DNA of 60,942 bases from NCBI GenBank assembly GCA_028280105.1, contig JANQML010000044.1, positions 1-60,942 on the forward strand, written 5' to 3'. Both the position numbers and the translations under genes were made by a program. Source of the stretch: Desulfobacula sp. (GTDB taxonomy: Bacteria; Desulfobacterota; Desulfobacteria; Desulfobacterales; Desulfobacteraceae). Positions 17,815 to 27,987 of this stretch are shown here, in pieces. Numbering within the stretch: position 1 is the first letter of the stretch; each line of letters starts with the position of its first letter. A model generated the notes under the pieces. It worked only from the letters and a program-made list of their open reading frames with translations. It had not been told where the DNA came from and ran no database searches.

Positions 17815-20244
17815 ATGAACTGGAAAAGTTTAACGATTGGAAAGAAGATTGCCTGCGGATTCGGTGTTGTTATCATTTTGCTGGTAATTCTTGGAACACT
17901 TAGTTTTACAGGCGTCGGCGGCATTGTCAGGAATGCATCCGAAGTGATTGACGGGAATAAGCTTGACGGCAATCTTGCACAAAAAGAAGTGGATCATCTG
18001 AACTGGGCAAATAAGGTCAACGCGCTTCTGACAGATGAAAAAGTGACGACATTGGATATCCAGACCGATGATCGTCAATGTGAGTTTGGCAAATGGCTTT
18101 ACAGTGAAAAGCGAAAATCCGCAGAACGCCTGGTTCCTTCTCTTGCCCCGTTGCTAAGGGAAATTGAAGCCCCTCATTTTGCCCTGCATCAGTCTGCCGT
18201 TGAGATTAAAAACGTGTTCAAGCAACCCCACCCGGGCCTTGCGCTAACCCTCTCCAACAGGCTAACCGACCATGTCAATTGGGTAGGCATCTTGGGAAAG
18301 GCTCTGGCAGCCGAAGCCGGGGGACTTTATTCCTATCAGGCTCAGTTAAAAAATCTAATCGGTCAGGCGATTTCAGCTGTCCACACAATCGACAACAACC
18401 ACCGATCCGATATCCTCAGCATCCGGAAGCAAAAAGCATACGAACTGGTGAAAGGCCTCCGGTATGGGAAAAATGGCAAAGACTATTTTTTTATTCTGGA
18501 TACACAGACAGTAATGGTGATGCATCCTATCAAACCGGCACTTGAAGGGAAAGATCTGAGTGACACGATAGATACGGACGGCAAACCCTTTTTCCAGGAG
18601 ATTGTAGATTCCACCCTGCAAAACGGAGAGGGATTTGTCACCTATATGTGGCCGCTTCCCGGCACAGATAAGCCGGTTCCCAAACTTTCCTACGCAAAAT
18701 TGTATAAACCGTTCGGCTGGATTGTCGCAACCGGGGAATTCTTGGACCATACAAACCAGGCCCTCATAAAAAGGGCAGATGAATTTGCAAAGAATCAACC
18801 CTTTAAAACCGGTGTGCAGTTGGACCCCGCCCGCTGCGCCTTTGGAAAGTTCCTTGATGATTCAAAAACCGTGGAACTGGCCAGCAGGTTTCCTGAACTA
18901 AAGGCTGCCCTTGATGCCATTCGCGATCCCCATAAAAAACTGCATGAAACAGCAGCCCGCATTGAAGATAAAGTGAACCAGCTCAAAATGCAGGAGGCAA
19001 TTTCCATATTTAATTTAGAAACGCAAGCGGCCCTGGAAGCGGTGAAAAAGCATTTTGACGCTGCCATTTTAGCAGAAAGAAAACAACAGGAGGGCATGGA
19101 TCATGCCAACCGGATATACGCAGAGCAGACCATCCCGAATCTGATAAAAGTGCAGACCCTGCTGGGTAGCATCCGGACAGATGCCCGAAAGCATATCATG
19201 ACGGACCAGATGATGCTGAGAGCAGCCTCCGAAACAAGACGAAATGTTTCTATTACAGCAGTGGTGGCGATCGCCGTCGCACTTTTTCTGGCATTTATTA
19301 TTGCAAAGGGCATCATATCCGCACTGACCCGAATTTCCGGTGGGCTTAACGAAGGTGCCAATCAGGTTGCCGCTGCAGCCGGGCAAGTCTCTTCCTCCAG
19401 CCAGTCAATGGCCGAAGGTGCCTCTCAGCAGGCCGCGGCCATTGAAGAAACCTCGTCTTCCATGGAGGAAATGTCATCTATGACCCGCAACAATTCTGAA
19501 AACTCCGGTCATGCAGACAGCCTGATGAAAGAAGCCAATGAAATTGTTTCCCAGGCCAATTCATCCATGGATCAGTTAACCGTATCCATGGAAGAAATCT
19601 ACAAGGCCAGTGAAGAGACCTCAAAAATTATCAAAACCATTGATGAAATCGCCTTTCAAACCAACTTGCTGGCTTTAAACGCTGCGGTGGAAGCGGCAAG
19701 GGCAGGGGAAGCGGGTGCCGGTTTTGCAGTGGTGGCCGATGAGGTGAGGAATTTGGCCATAAGAGCGGCAGATGCTGCAAAGGATACGGCAGAACTCATT
19801 GAAGGAACTATCCGAAAAGTAGATGATGGTTCTGAAATCGTCTCTACAACAAATGAAGCCTTTGATAAAGTTCAGGAGAGTACGGGCAAAGTCGGAGATC
19901 TTGTTTCCGAAATTTCCCAGGCATCCGGTGAACAGGCAGATGGAATCAAGCAGGTCAATACTGCCATTTCAGAAATGGATACGGTGGTGCAGCAAAATGC
20001 TGCCAACGCCGAAGAGTCTGCTTCCGCATCAGAAGAGTTAAACGCCCAGGCAGAGCAGTTAAGGGATTATGTCGGAGATTTGATGATGATGGTGACCGGT
20101 AGAAAAAAACAGCATAAGGGCAGCAGCAATCGGCTGAGAAATACAAAAGTTTTGTCTCCGGAGCCTTTACCTCACAATGAGAAAACAAAACTTCCTTTGA
20201 AAAGTCAAAAAGATCGGGCTTTGATAAATTGCATTGAAAAGTAA
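17815..20244 (+). CDS. Methyl-accepting chemotaxis protein, CZB-sCache-CZB sensor
   Basis: 809 aa, with TM1 at about 12-34 and TM2 at about 480-505. The extracytoplasmic part starts with a chemoreceptor zinc-binding (CZB) domain having the full ligand set H61, C89 (QCEFGKWL), H121 and H125. A single Cache domain follows ([11 protein letters not shown] ... [11 protein letters not shown]), then a second CZB-like unit (H in [19 protein letters not shown]). The cytoplasmic signalling hairpin has [21 protein letters not shown]. No HAMP is evident between TM2 and the signalling domain. A strong AAGGAGGGGG ribosome site precedes the ATG. It likely senses a small ligand plus zinc or redox state. Confidence 0.9.
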   Translation: MNWKSLTIGKKIACGFGVVIILLVILGTLSFTGVGGIVRNASEVIDGNKLDGNLAQKEVDHLNWANKVNALLTDEKVTTLDIQTDDRQCEFGKWLYSEKRKSAERLVPSLAPLLREIEAPHFALHQSAVEIKNVFKQPHPGLALTLSNRLTDHVNWVGILGKALAAEAGGLYSYQAQLKNLIGQAISAVHTIDNNHRSDILSIRKQKAYELVKGLRYGKNGKDYFFILDTQTVMVMHPIKPALEGKDLSDTIDTDGKPFFQEIVDSTLQNGEGFVTYMWPLPGTDKPVPKLSYAKLYKPFGWIVATGEFLDHTNQALIKRADEFAKNQPFKTGVQLDPARCAFGKFLDDSKTVELASRFPELKAALDAIRDPHKKLHETAARIEDKVNQLKMQEAISIFNLETQAALEAVKKHFDAAILAERKQQEGMDHANRIYAEQTIPNLIKVQTLLGSIRTDARKHIMTDQMMLRAASETRRNVSITAVVAIAVALFLAFIIAKGIISALTRISGGLNEGANQVAAAAGQVSSSSQSMAEGASQQAAAIEETSSSMEEMSSMTRNNSENSGHADSLMKEANEIVSQANSSMDQLTVSMEEIYKASEETSKIIKTIDEIAFQTNLLALNAAVEAARAGEAGAGFAVVADEVRNLAIRAADAAKDTAELIEGTIRKVDDGSEIVSTTNEAFDKVQESTGKVGDLVSEISQASGEQADGIKQVNTAISEMDTVVQQNAANAEESASASEELNAQAEQLRDYVGDLMMMVTGRKKQHKGSSNRLRNTKVLSPEPLPHNEKTKLPLKSQKDRALINCIEK

Positions 20245-20371
20245 AATCCTGATTGACCAAAAAGGCCAAAGATATGTTTGCCTAAAGAATTACTTAACTG
20301 GAAAAGGGGGGCATCTTTTTTACATTTGGGTTCACCTGTAAATGTACAGAACAAGCAGGGGGAAGAAAGAT

Positions 20372-22354
20372 ATGAAATTGAACGTAAAACTATTAAGTAT
20401 AACTATTGCCGGATTTATAACAATATTCTGTATCAGCCTTGTAGCTACCATTGTGTATCACAACAATGTAAAACAGGTCAGGATAAATAAAGCTGTCCAA
20501 TCGGCCCGTCAGAATTTTGAAGTCGCAATGGAAGCAAAAAAGAAAGTCTGGCAAACGAATGCACTTCAGGTAGCAAACAGTTCCGAAGTCAGAAAAGCGC
20601 TTCTGGAAAATGAACGTGAAAGTGCAAACACGGTGTTAAAAGAGCTGGGAAAGGTTTTCAAAGAAAATACTGGGTTTAAGAACGTCCAGATCCACCTGAT
20701 AGATAAAGACTTAAATTCTTTTTACAAATCCTGGGCACCAGATAAGTTTGGCGAAAAGCTGGCACATTCCAAAGGGTATTCTCTAGTTAAATCAACAAAG
20801 AAATCATATGTCGCTATGGAGATGTCATCCAAAGGAATAAGGCTTAAAGGGCTTTTCCCGGTTTTTGATGGTACAACATTCATTGGTATTGCTAATTTTG
20901 AAGGAGGACTCAACTCCATTAAAAGGACTTTAAAACCTTATGATATAGATTTTATCTATTTCATGGACGATGCTTTCCTGAATATTGTTAAAGGCATGGA
21001 AAAGAAACCCAGGCTCGCTAATTATATTTTGAACCAAAAAGATGTAGACAAGGAATTTTTCGAATATATACAAAAACCTGGCGTTTTTAACCGTATTCTC
21101 GAATCAGAATACTTAAAAGATGATAATTATCTGAGTTTCAAAGGAAATTTTAAAGGATTCACCGATACCAAAGTCGGTCTTTACCTCCTCGGCATCAAAT
21201 TTGATATTGTCATGGAGGATGTCAATACGATAAAAAATTTGATTTTTACACTATTTGGGGGGCTATTTGCAGTCTTTTTTGTTCTTATCCTTGGGATAAT
21301 TTATTTTATTAACAAAAATGTTGTCAGCCCAATTAATGCCGTTGCAAAAAATATGGAGGACATTGCAAGTGGCGAAGGAGACTTGACAAAAAGAATTGAA
21401 ATTAAAAATAAGGATGAAATCGGCATACTGGTAAACTGGTTCAATACCTTTATTGAAAAATTGCAGGGTATCATAGGCGATATTTCAAAGAATGCCGATA
21501 CTCTTGAACAGTCATCAACAGGGTTTTTAGATATCTCTGAACAGATGTCTGAAGGAGCGCAACAGATGGCCGGCAACTCAAATGCTGTTGCCGTAGCATC
21601 TGAAGAAATGAGTTCGACAATGTCGTCTATTGTTGCTGCTGCGGAACAATCTTCTACAAATATCAACATGGTATCTTCGGCTGCAGAAGAAATGACTTCA
21701 ACCATCAATGAGATCGCCAAAAACACTGAAAAAACAAGCGTGACAAGCAATAAGACCGTATCAAGAACAAAAACCGCGTCTGAAAAAATCAGTTTTCTCA
21801 GCCAGTCTGCCCAGGAGATTGGAAAGGTCGTTGATACCATTAATGATATCTCGGAACAAACCAATCTGCTTGCATTAAATGCCACAATTGAAGCTGCCCG
21901 CGCTGGGGAGGAAGGTAAAGGCTTTGCTGTTGTTGCAAGTGAGATTAAGAGTCTGGCGCAGCAAACAGCAGGAGCAACATTAGAAATTAAAAATAAAATA
22001 GAGAACATTCAGGGGGCTACGCAGGAGACAGTTGCTGAAATAGAAAGGATCACGGTTGCAATCACTGATGTAAATGAGATGATTGATAATGTGGCAGCAG
22101 CCGTTGAAGGGCAGTCTGTAACAACAAAGGAGATCGCTGAAAATGTAAGTCAAGCAGTCGGAGGAATTCAGGAAGTTACTGAAAATGTAACTCAAAGTTC
22201 AGGCGTGGCCAGTCAGATTGCACAGGATATCGCTAATGTCAACCAATCTTCTTCCAAGATGTCAGAAACCGGCTCACAAATTAAAAATAATGCTGAAAAT
22301 TTAAATGAACTATCCAAAAAACTTAAATCTGCCGTCGATCAGTTTAAAATTTAG
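20372..22354 (+). CDS. Methyl-accepting chemotaxis protein with large periplasmic Cache-like sensor
   Basis: 660 aa from the ATG at 20372 (MKLNVKLL), which has a GGGGGAAG ribosome site; an in-frame ATG at 20342 is less likely. TM1 is at about 7-29. The periplasmic region of about 270 aa resembles a double Cache (dCache_3 type: [32 protein letters not shown]). TM2 ([19 protein letters not shown]), a HAMP ([15 protein letters not shown]...) and the conserved hairpin tip ([18 protein letters not shown]) follow. No che kinase genes are nearby, so it must signal to an array encoded elsewhere. Confidence 0.9.
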   Translation: MKLNVKLLSITIAGFITIFCISLVATIVYHNNVKQVRINKAVQSARQNFEVAMEAKKKVWQTNALQVANSSEVRKALLENERESANTVLKELGKVFKENTGFKNVQIHLIDKDLNSFYKSWAPDKFGEKLAHSKGYSLVKSTKKSYVAMEMSSKGIRLKGLFPVFDGTTFIGIANFEGGLNSIKRTLKPYDIDFIYFMDDAFLNIVKGMEKKPRLANYILNQKDVDKEFFEYIQKPGVFNRILESEYLKDDNYLSFKGNFKGFTDTKVGLYLLGIKFDIVMEDVNTIKNLIFTLFGGLFAVFFVLILGIIYFINKNVVSPINAVAKNMEDIASGEGDLTKRIEIKNKDEIGILVNWFNTFIEKLQGIIGDISKNADTLEQSSTGFLDISEQMSEGAQQMAGNSNAVAVASEEMSSTMSSIVAAAEQSSTNINMVSSAAEEMTSTINEIAKNTEKTSVTSNKTVSRTKTASEKISFLSQSAQEIGKVVDTINDISEQTNLLALNATIEAARAGEEGKGFAVVASEIKSLAQQTAGATLEIKNKIENIQGATQETVAEIERITVAITDVNEMIDNVAAAVEGQSVTTKEIAENVSQAVGGIQEVTENVTQSSGVASQIAQDIANVNQSSSKMSETGSQIKNNAENLNELSKKLKSAVDQFKI

Positions 22355-22756
22355 GATATATGTTCTTTTATAGAAGGCTTTGATAGCATGCTCCATTTGT
22401 ACCCTATTGGGTGATTTTTTTGTAAGCAGTCTGTATCCCCCTTAAAGGGGTTAATTCAAAGTCCGGCCAAAGGAGAGGGTCAGGATTTTTAATTAGAATA
22501 TAGAATAAATTACGATAAAATAGATTGGTTTATTGTACACTTTTCTGGAAATATGACGCTTCAAATCGGAACATCGATTGTTTCACCGCTTTTTCAGACG
22601 AGTAACGATTCGAATAGGCACACCATATTATAATAGATTTTTCTAAAATTGATAATTTACGATCATAAACTCATAATCATTTAATTCAATTTTAGTTATG
22701 AAATCAAATTTGATAGAAAAGAATCTTTGATCAACGTGGAATTGGGAGCCTTGCAA
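22355..22756. other. AT-rich gap with a weak terminator candidate
   Basis: About 400 bases. A short hairpin ACCC-tatt-GGGT (22401-22412) followed by seven Ts (22415-22421) may end the chemoreceptor transcript. A second dyad, CCCCTTAAAGGGG, lies near 22440. The rest is AT-rich with no gene I can support. Confidence 0.35.
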
Positions 22757-25399
22757 ATGAAATTTAAAGATTTGAAACTCAAAAATAAACTGGAAATTAA
22801 TGTTGGCTTGCTCATTTTATTCTTCATTATTTTTGCCTCTGTAACATTTTTTAGCCTCTTTCGAACTCAAACATTATTCAAAGAGGTGAAAAACGACAGT
22901 GTACCTGACATAGTTGCAATCCTTGAACTCAAATCCATCTCAAAGCGGTTGTTTGCTGAAATACAAGGCTATGTTGCGACCGGTGACCCGCATGAAATCA
23001 TTGAATTTAATGATGCCCTTTCCAGGTTTGATGCTTGGTTGGACAGATGGTCTATTAAAGAAAATGATGTTGAAGAACAAAGATTAAAAGAGAGAATGGC
23101 AATTCATAAAAGGTATTTTGAAACGGCAGGCCTTAAAGTATTCAGCCATTATGAATTAAAAAATAGTTTGCTGGAAAATTTACAGAAGACAGGAAAAGGA
23201 TTCGAACAGGCCTATTTGAAATATTCTAATAATCTTTTGAAAGAGGATCGTGTCTTGTTTTTAGAAAATATAGTATTTCAATCAAAGTCAATAGAAAATA
23301 AATTGTTGTGGCATCTTCTTTATCTCGGTATTCAAGGAGAAGAAATCCATAAAAAAATAACAGAAGAATTGACTGAATTATCAAAACGCCTGACTAAAGT
23401 CGCAGAACCCGCAGCAAAACAAAAAATAGGTGTCCTGCTCAATGAACTGATTGTCACCAGCAATGAACTGATAACAGTCAAACAGGAATTGTCTGAGCTG
23501 TTAGAAAATGTTGAGAACTATGAAGACACGATTCTTTCTACCGCATGCAAAAGTACCGCGTTACAGAAAAGCGAAGTTGATGAAGCCTTCTTTAAAACAA
23601 GGCTGTCTATTCAGCAAAGTTTTTTTATTATTGCAAGCATTGGGATCTTATTTGTTGTGTTGGCGCTTTTTGTTTCACAATTCGTTTCTAAATCCATATT
23701 AAACCCTATCAATGACCTGCTTATAGCGACCTCAAAAGTGGCCAATGGAACTTTCTCACACAGGATAAAAAATATAGCTGCCGATGAAATCGGTGAACTC
23801 GAATCCGCGTTTAATAAAATGGCCTCCCATCTGGAAGAAACAACTGTATTAAAAGACTATTTTGACAGCATTATCCAGTCCATAAACGATTCCCTATTGG
23901 TATTGGCAGCTGATGGAACTATAAAAATGGCAAACTCGTCGGCATGCAGGCTGTTGGGTTACGATTCGCATGAGATTACGAAGTTGTCAATAGAACAGAT
24001 CCTGCTCGAAGAAGATCCACAAGAAAAATTCCAGGATAAAAGTCTCCAGGTCATAGCCACCAAAGGAGTTATCAAGGAGATTGAAAAAGATTTTGTGACT
24101 AAAACAGGAGACAGGATTCCGATTCTTTTTTCCGGTTCCACCATTCGAAACACTAAAGACGAGACTCAGGAAATAATTTGTGTGGCAACTAACATCTCTA
24201 AACTGAAACTGGCACAAAAGGAACTTGAGACATCCTATCAAAAGCTCGAACAAACCCAAAAACACCTGACTCAATCTGAGAAACTGGCTTCGATTGGAAC
24301 GCTTGCAGGCGGCATTGCCCATGACTTTAACAATATTCTGGCCGCCATTATGGGGTTTTCCCAACTCGCTTTAGCCCAGGCTGAGCAGGGGAGTTCATTG
24401 CAAAAAGATATTAATGAAGTCCTAAAGGCAAGTCATAGGGCAAAGGATCTTATCTGGCAGGTATTGACATTTGCACGTCAGACAGAAGAAGAAATTCACC
24501 CCATCCGGATACGCACGCTTATAAAAGAGGTGCTTCAATTCGTCAGATCGACAACACCGGCATCTGTTGAAATCCAGCATCATCTTGACAGCAAATCCGT
24601 AATCATGGGCAATCCCACCCAACTGCACCAAATATTAATGAATCTGTGTACCAACGCGATACAAGCCATGCAAAACGATACAGGCATCCTTAACATCCGG
24701 CTTAAAGATACAACTATCACTTCCGGCTCTTCAATTTTAGAATCAGGTTTAAAATCCGGCAAGTATATTGAACTCTCTGTTTCAGACACCGGTTCCGGGA
24801 TTTCTCCGACCATCATTAATGCCATTTTCGATCCCTATTTTACGACAAAAGCAATGGGAGAAGGCACGGGACTGGGCCTCTCGGTTGTTCACGGCATTGT
24901 TGAGAAACACGAAGGTAAAATAACGGTTGAAAGTACATTGGATAAAGGAAGCGTTTTTACCATTTTCCTGCCGGTCTGCCACACCGATGAGATATACAAA
25001 GATGCAAAAAACAATCAAATGCACATCGGAGCGGAACGAATCTTGTTTGTTGACGATGAAAACACACTTGCAAAAATGAGCAAAAGAACTCTCGAATCAT
25101 TCGGGTATTCCGTTACAACAAGAACAAGTTCTGTTGAAGCATTGGAATTGTTTCGAACAAAACCCGATGATTTTGATCTGGTCATAACAGACATGGCCAT
25201 GCCAAAGATGACCGGGGACAAACTGGCAGTCAAGTTAATGGAAATTCGAAAAGAGATTCCAGTGATTCTTTGCACCGGTTTTAGCAAAAGCATCTCAGAG
25301 GAAGACGCCTTAAATATGGGCATAAAGGCATTTGTCTACAAGCCAATTGTAAATGAGGCCCTGGCAAAAACCATCCATAAAGTTTTGGGAAAGGATTGA
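22757..25399 (+). CDS. Membrane hybrid histidine kinase (4-helix sensor, HAMP, PAS, receiver)
   Basis: 880 aa from the ATG at 22757, which has GGGAG 8 nt upstream; an in-frame TTG at 22727 is weaker. TM1 is at about 11-35. The periplasmic region is largely helical (a likely four-helix bundle of about 260 aa). TM2 (FFIIASIGILFVVLALFV) precedes HAMP (LNPINDLLIATSKVANG), PAS, HisKA with H522 (GGIAHDFNN), HATPase (DTGSGI; GEGTGLGL) and a receiver with D812 (VITDMAMPKMTG) and FVYKPIVNE. The kinase core closely matches those at 13538 and 35268, suggesting paralogous expansion. Confidence 0.9.
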   Translation: MKFKDLKLKNKLEINVGLLILFFIIFASVTFFSLFRTQTLFKEVKNDSVPDIVAILELKSISKRLFAEIQGYVATGDPHEIIEFNDALSRFDAWLDRWSIKENDVEEQRLKERMAIHKRYFETAGLKVFSHYELKNSLLENLQKTGKGFEQAYLKYSNNLLKEDRVLFLENIVFQSKSIENKLLWHLLYLGIQGEEIHKKITEELTELSKRLTKVAEPAAKQKIGVLLNELIVTSNELITVKQELSELLENVENYEDTILSTACKSTALQKSEVDEAFFKTRLSIQQSFFIIASIGILFVVLALFVSQFVSKSILNPINDLLIATSKVANGTFSHRIKNIAADEIGELESAFNKMASHLEETTVLKDYFDSIIQSINDSLLVLAADGTIKMANSSACRLLGYDSHEITKLSIEQILLEEDPQEKFQDKSLQVIATKGVIKEIEKDFVTKTGDRIPILFSGSTIRNTKDETQEIICVATNISKLKLAQKELETSYQKLEQTQKHLTQSEKLASIGTLAGGIAHDFNNILAAIMGFSQLALAQAEQGSSLQKDINEVLKASHRAKDLIWQVLTFARQTEEEIHPIRIRTLIKEVLQFVRSTTPASVEIQHHLDSKSVIMGNPTQLHQILMNLCTNAIQAMQNDTGILNIRLKDTTITSGSSILESGLKSGKYIELSVSDTGSGISPTIINAIFDPYFTTKAMGEGTGLGLSVVHGIVEKHEGKITVESTLDKGSVFTIFLPVCHTDEIYKDAKNNQMHIGAERILFVDDENTLAKMSKRTLESFGYSVTTRTSSVEALELFRTKPDDFDLVITDMAMPKMTGDKLAVKLMEIRKEIPVILCTGFSKSISEEDALNMGIKAFVYKPIVNEALAKTIHKVLGKD

Positions 25400-25473
25400 T
25401 AATATTGTCTTGATTATTTAGATATAGTTGCGGATAATATTGAATTTAATGGATAATTCAGGTCTGGTGAAAA

Positions 25474-26151
25474 ATGCGGCTTCTATTTGTAGAAGATGAT
25501 GAAAAAATCGTAACCTTTGTTGTCAACGGACTCAAACAGGCAGGATTTGCAGTGGATCATGCCGGGGACGGAGAAGAGGGCCTTGAACTGCTTTTGTCTA
25601 ATCATTTTGACGCTGCTGTTGTCGATATCATGCTGCCGCGGATGGACGGGATCTCTATGGTGGCGGCGGCCAGAAAAAGCAGACTGAACACTCCCATTAT
25701 TTTTCTTTCCGCCAAACAGAAAGTTGCGGACCGGATCAGAGGACTTGAAGCCGGTGGGGACGATTTTCTTGTTAAACCCTTTGCCTTTGCGGAACTGGTG
25801 GCTCGAATCCAGGCCCTTTTGCGGAGAGCCTCAGGGATATCGGAACCTGTATCCCTTTGTTTTGAGGCGTTTAAGATGGATCTTATAAGACACCGGCTTT
25901 ATTATAAAGATCGCCCAATTGATCTTCAGCCCCGGGAATTTGCTTTACTAGAATATCTCATGCGCTATCCGGACCGGATTATTTCAAAAACAATGATCAT
26001 AAACCATGTATGGGACTACAGTTTTGATCCTACAACCAACGTTGTCGAAGCTTGTGTGTCCCGTCTTCGAAAAAAAATCTATGACCAGACCGGCATCAAA
26101 ATTATAAAAACGATCAAAGGACTGGGCTATGTCCTGGAAATGGCTGCCTGA
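25474..26151 (+). CDS. OmpR-family response regulator (likely controls feoAB)
   Basis: 225 aa. The receiver has an acidic pocket (VEDDE), phosphoacceptor D51 (VVDIMLPRMDG) and FLVKPFAF, followed by a winged-helix DNA-binding domain (LQPREFALLEYLMRYP ... NVVEACVSRLRKKI ... IKGLGYVLE). It overlaps the kinase gene at 26129 by 23 bases, so it forms an operon with its cognate kinase. The pair lies directly before tandem 11-bp repeats and feoAB. OmpR regulators bind direct half-sites of this period, so iron uptake is the inferred target. Confidence 0.9.
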   Translation: MRLLFVEDDEKIVTFVVNGLKQAGFAVDHAGDGEEGLELLLSNHFDAAVVDIMLPRMDGISMVAAARKSRLNTPIIFLSAKQKVADRIRGLEAGGDDFLVKPFAFAELVARIQALLRRASGISEPVSLCFEAFKMDLIRHRLYYKDRPIDLQPREFALLEYLMRYPDRIISKTMIINHVWDYSFDPTTNVVEACVSRLRKKIYDQTGIKIIKTIKGLGYVLEMAA

Positions 26152-27532
26152 ACGTTTTAACAGTCTGGGTTTACGGCTGGGAGTTTCATATTCACTAATC
26201 TTTGGGTTGGTTTCGGTCGTTGGAATATTTCTTCTTAATATTATGATATCATCATATGTCATGCGCGGTGTTGATCTTCGATTGATTGAAGAAAAACGTA
26301 CTATTGCTCATTATGCCGCTTTTCATGACCGTCATTTTGTCAAAGGAAAATTTTATGACGAGGCAGAGGCCCGGGGAACTTCACGAATTTTTTATAACCT
26401 TTTCTCCACCCAGGGAGAACAGATTGCATCTTCAGACTCTTCTGCCTGGAAAGACTCTGTTTGGGATAGCAATTGGCTTGTTCTGGCTGAATCTGAAGGG
26501 ATGGTACTTACAGATCTTGTTCTTGATGATGACCGTATCCGGGCTAGAGTTCTAAGTGCCTATGTTGGTGAGAAATTAATATTACAGATAACGACCTCTT
26601 TGAAAGATGAAATGGCCTTTCTTGCCAAGGTACGTATGGCATCGGCTATTCTTGTGTTGGCAATGGTAATGGTAGGCGTTGGGGTCGGCTCTGTCATGGC
26701 CAAAAAAGCCTTGGCCGGTCTTGGAACGGTTAACCTTGCGGTTAAGCGTTTGGCAGATGGCGATTTAACGGAACGCGTTACCCTGACAGGCACACCCAAT
26801 GAGCTGGCGCGTCTGGGGAGGACCTACAACCGGATGGCTGACCGCATTGAAATCCTTGTTCGAGAGATGCAGGAAGTCAACGATAATATCGCCCATGACT
26901 TGAGAAGCCCTGTGACAAGGATACGTGGTTTGGCGGAAATGGCTGCCACTAAAGGCGACTTCGCCGAATCGGACATGGAGATAATGGGAAGTATCGTAGA
27001 AGAGTGCGACCGTCAGATCCATATGATTAACACGATGCTTGAAATCTCTGAGACCGAGGCCGGGTTGGGTGAGATGACGCTTGGATACATGGGAGTCAAA
27101 GAACTGATCTCAAAGACCAAAGACTTGTTTTTCCCCCTGGCAGAGGAGAATGATATCCGTCTTGAGACGGACAGCTTGGAAAATTTTACCATTCAAGGGG
27201 ATCTCCGAAAAATCCAGCGGGCTTTTGCCAATCTTGTTGAAAATGCCATTAAGTATACGCTTCCCGGTGGCCGGATTTTCTTATCCACCACGCTTAAAAA
27301 TGACACAATAAGAATTTTGGTGACCGACACCGGTATCGGGATATCACCGGAGGCGTTGCCCAAAGTCTTTGATAGATTTTACAGAGGGGACATCAGCCGC
27401 AGCATGCCTGGTAATGGTTTGGGATTGAGCCTTGCCATGGCGATTGCCCATGCCCATGATGGAACCATTGAAATTGAGTCTGCTCTCAACCAAGGCACCA
27501 CCTGTTCACTCTGCCTGCCTTGCCCTAAATAG
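26129..27532 (+). CDS. Sensor histidine kinase partner of the OmpR regulator
   Basis: 467 aa, membrane-bound. TM1 is at about 18-42, the periplasmic sensor of about 125 aa is at 43-168, TM2 at 169-190 and HAMP at 191-245. HisKA carries H256 (NIAHDLRSPVTRIRG), and HATPase carries N-box NLVENAIKYT, DTGIGI and GNGLGLSLA. The periplasmic loop has a His-rich patch (AHYAAFHDRHF) and acidic residues but not the RExxE motif of the Fe(II) sensor BqsS or the ExxE of PmrB. An iron signal is therefore suggested by the feo neighbours only. Confidence 0.9.
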   Translation: MSWKWLPERFNSLGLRLGVSYSLIFGLVSVVGIFLLNIMISSYVMRGVDLRLIEEKRTIAHYAAFHDRHFVKGKFYDEAEARGTSRIFYNLFSTQGEQIASSDSSAWKDSVWDSNWLVLAESEGMVLTDLVLDDDRIRARVLSAYVGEKLILQITTSLKDEMAFLAKVRMASAILVLAMVMVGVGVGSVMAKKALAGLGTVNLAVKRLADGDLTERVTLTGTPNELARLGRTYNRMADRIEILVREMQEVNDNIAHDLRSPVTRIRGLAEMAATKGDFAESDMEIMGSIVEECDRQIHMINTMLEISETEAGLGEMTLGYMGVKELISKTKDLFFPLAEENDIRLETDSLENFTIQGDLRKIQRAFANLVENAIKYTLPGGRIFLSTTLKNDTIRILVTDTGIGISPEALPKVFDRFYRGDISRSMPGNGLGLSLAMAIAHAHDGTIEIESALNQGTTCSLCLPCPK

Positions 27533-27620
27533 TTTCTACGAAAACTAAATAGATGCTTTCATAAATCCGCGTGACCATATTGTCACTTTCAGGACCTATC
27601 AACATTATCATTTGTTAATG

Positions 27621-27653
27621 TTTAGCTAAGGTTTAGCTAAGGTTTGGCTGTTA
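27621..27653 (+). promoter_or_regulatory. Tandem 11-bp operator repeats before feoAB
   Basis: TTTAGCTAAGG occurs twice in perfect tandem (27621-27631, 27632-27642), followed by a degenerate third unit TTTGGCTGTTA (27643-27653). The core CTAAG-N6-CTAAG has the 11-bp period of OmpR-family direct repeats. It resembles the published BqsR box (TTAAG-N6-TTAAG) and PmrA boxes. It lies about 95 bases before the feoA start and 90 bases after the kinase stop. Confidence 0.65.
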
Positions 27654-27747
27654 AAAAAAGGTCTGAATAAAAAAGATTATCGCTTTGCCAAATGCTAGAG
27701 ATTACAAACTTCTAACTTTTACTAAACCATTTCAATGGGGGGGGAAA

Positions 27748-27987
27748 ATGGCAATTTTAAACATACGCAAAATGGAAAAAAATCAAAACGGTGTGATTCA
27801 CGCCATCATGGCTGATGGTGAAATGGGGCGTCGCATTCGGGACATGGGTTTGGTGCCGGGTACAGAAATTCAAATTAAAGGCAAAGCCCCGTTGAACGAT
27901 CCCGTTGCATTAAGAGTGATGGATTTCACTTTAACCCTTAGAAACAACGAAGCAGATTATATCGAAGTGGAGGTAACCAACGAATGA
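27748..27987 (+). CDS. feoA: Ferrous iron transport protein A
   Basis: Small cytosolic SH3-like protein (79 aa) that supports FeoB in Fe(II) import. The pattern GEMGRRIRDMGLVPGTEIQI ... APLNDPVALRV is typical. The ATG at 27748 follows an eight-G run acting as ribosome site (27737-27744) and gives the normal FeoA length; longer in-frame starts such as 27685 would add residues the family lacks. Its stop overlaps the feoB start (ATGA). Confidence 0.92.
   Translation: MAILNIRKMEKNQNGVIHAIMADGEMGRRIRDMGLVPGTEIQIKGKAPLNDPVALRVMDFTLTLRNNEADYIEVEVTNE

Noticed and set aside
21301-22008. Antisense frame in the second chemoreceptor (235 codons)
   Set aside because: It mirrors the heptad-rich signalling domain; no start signal or domain.
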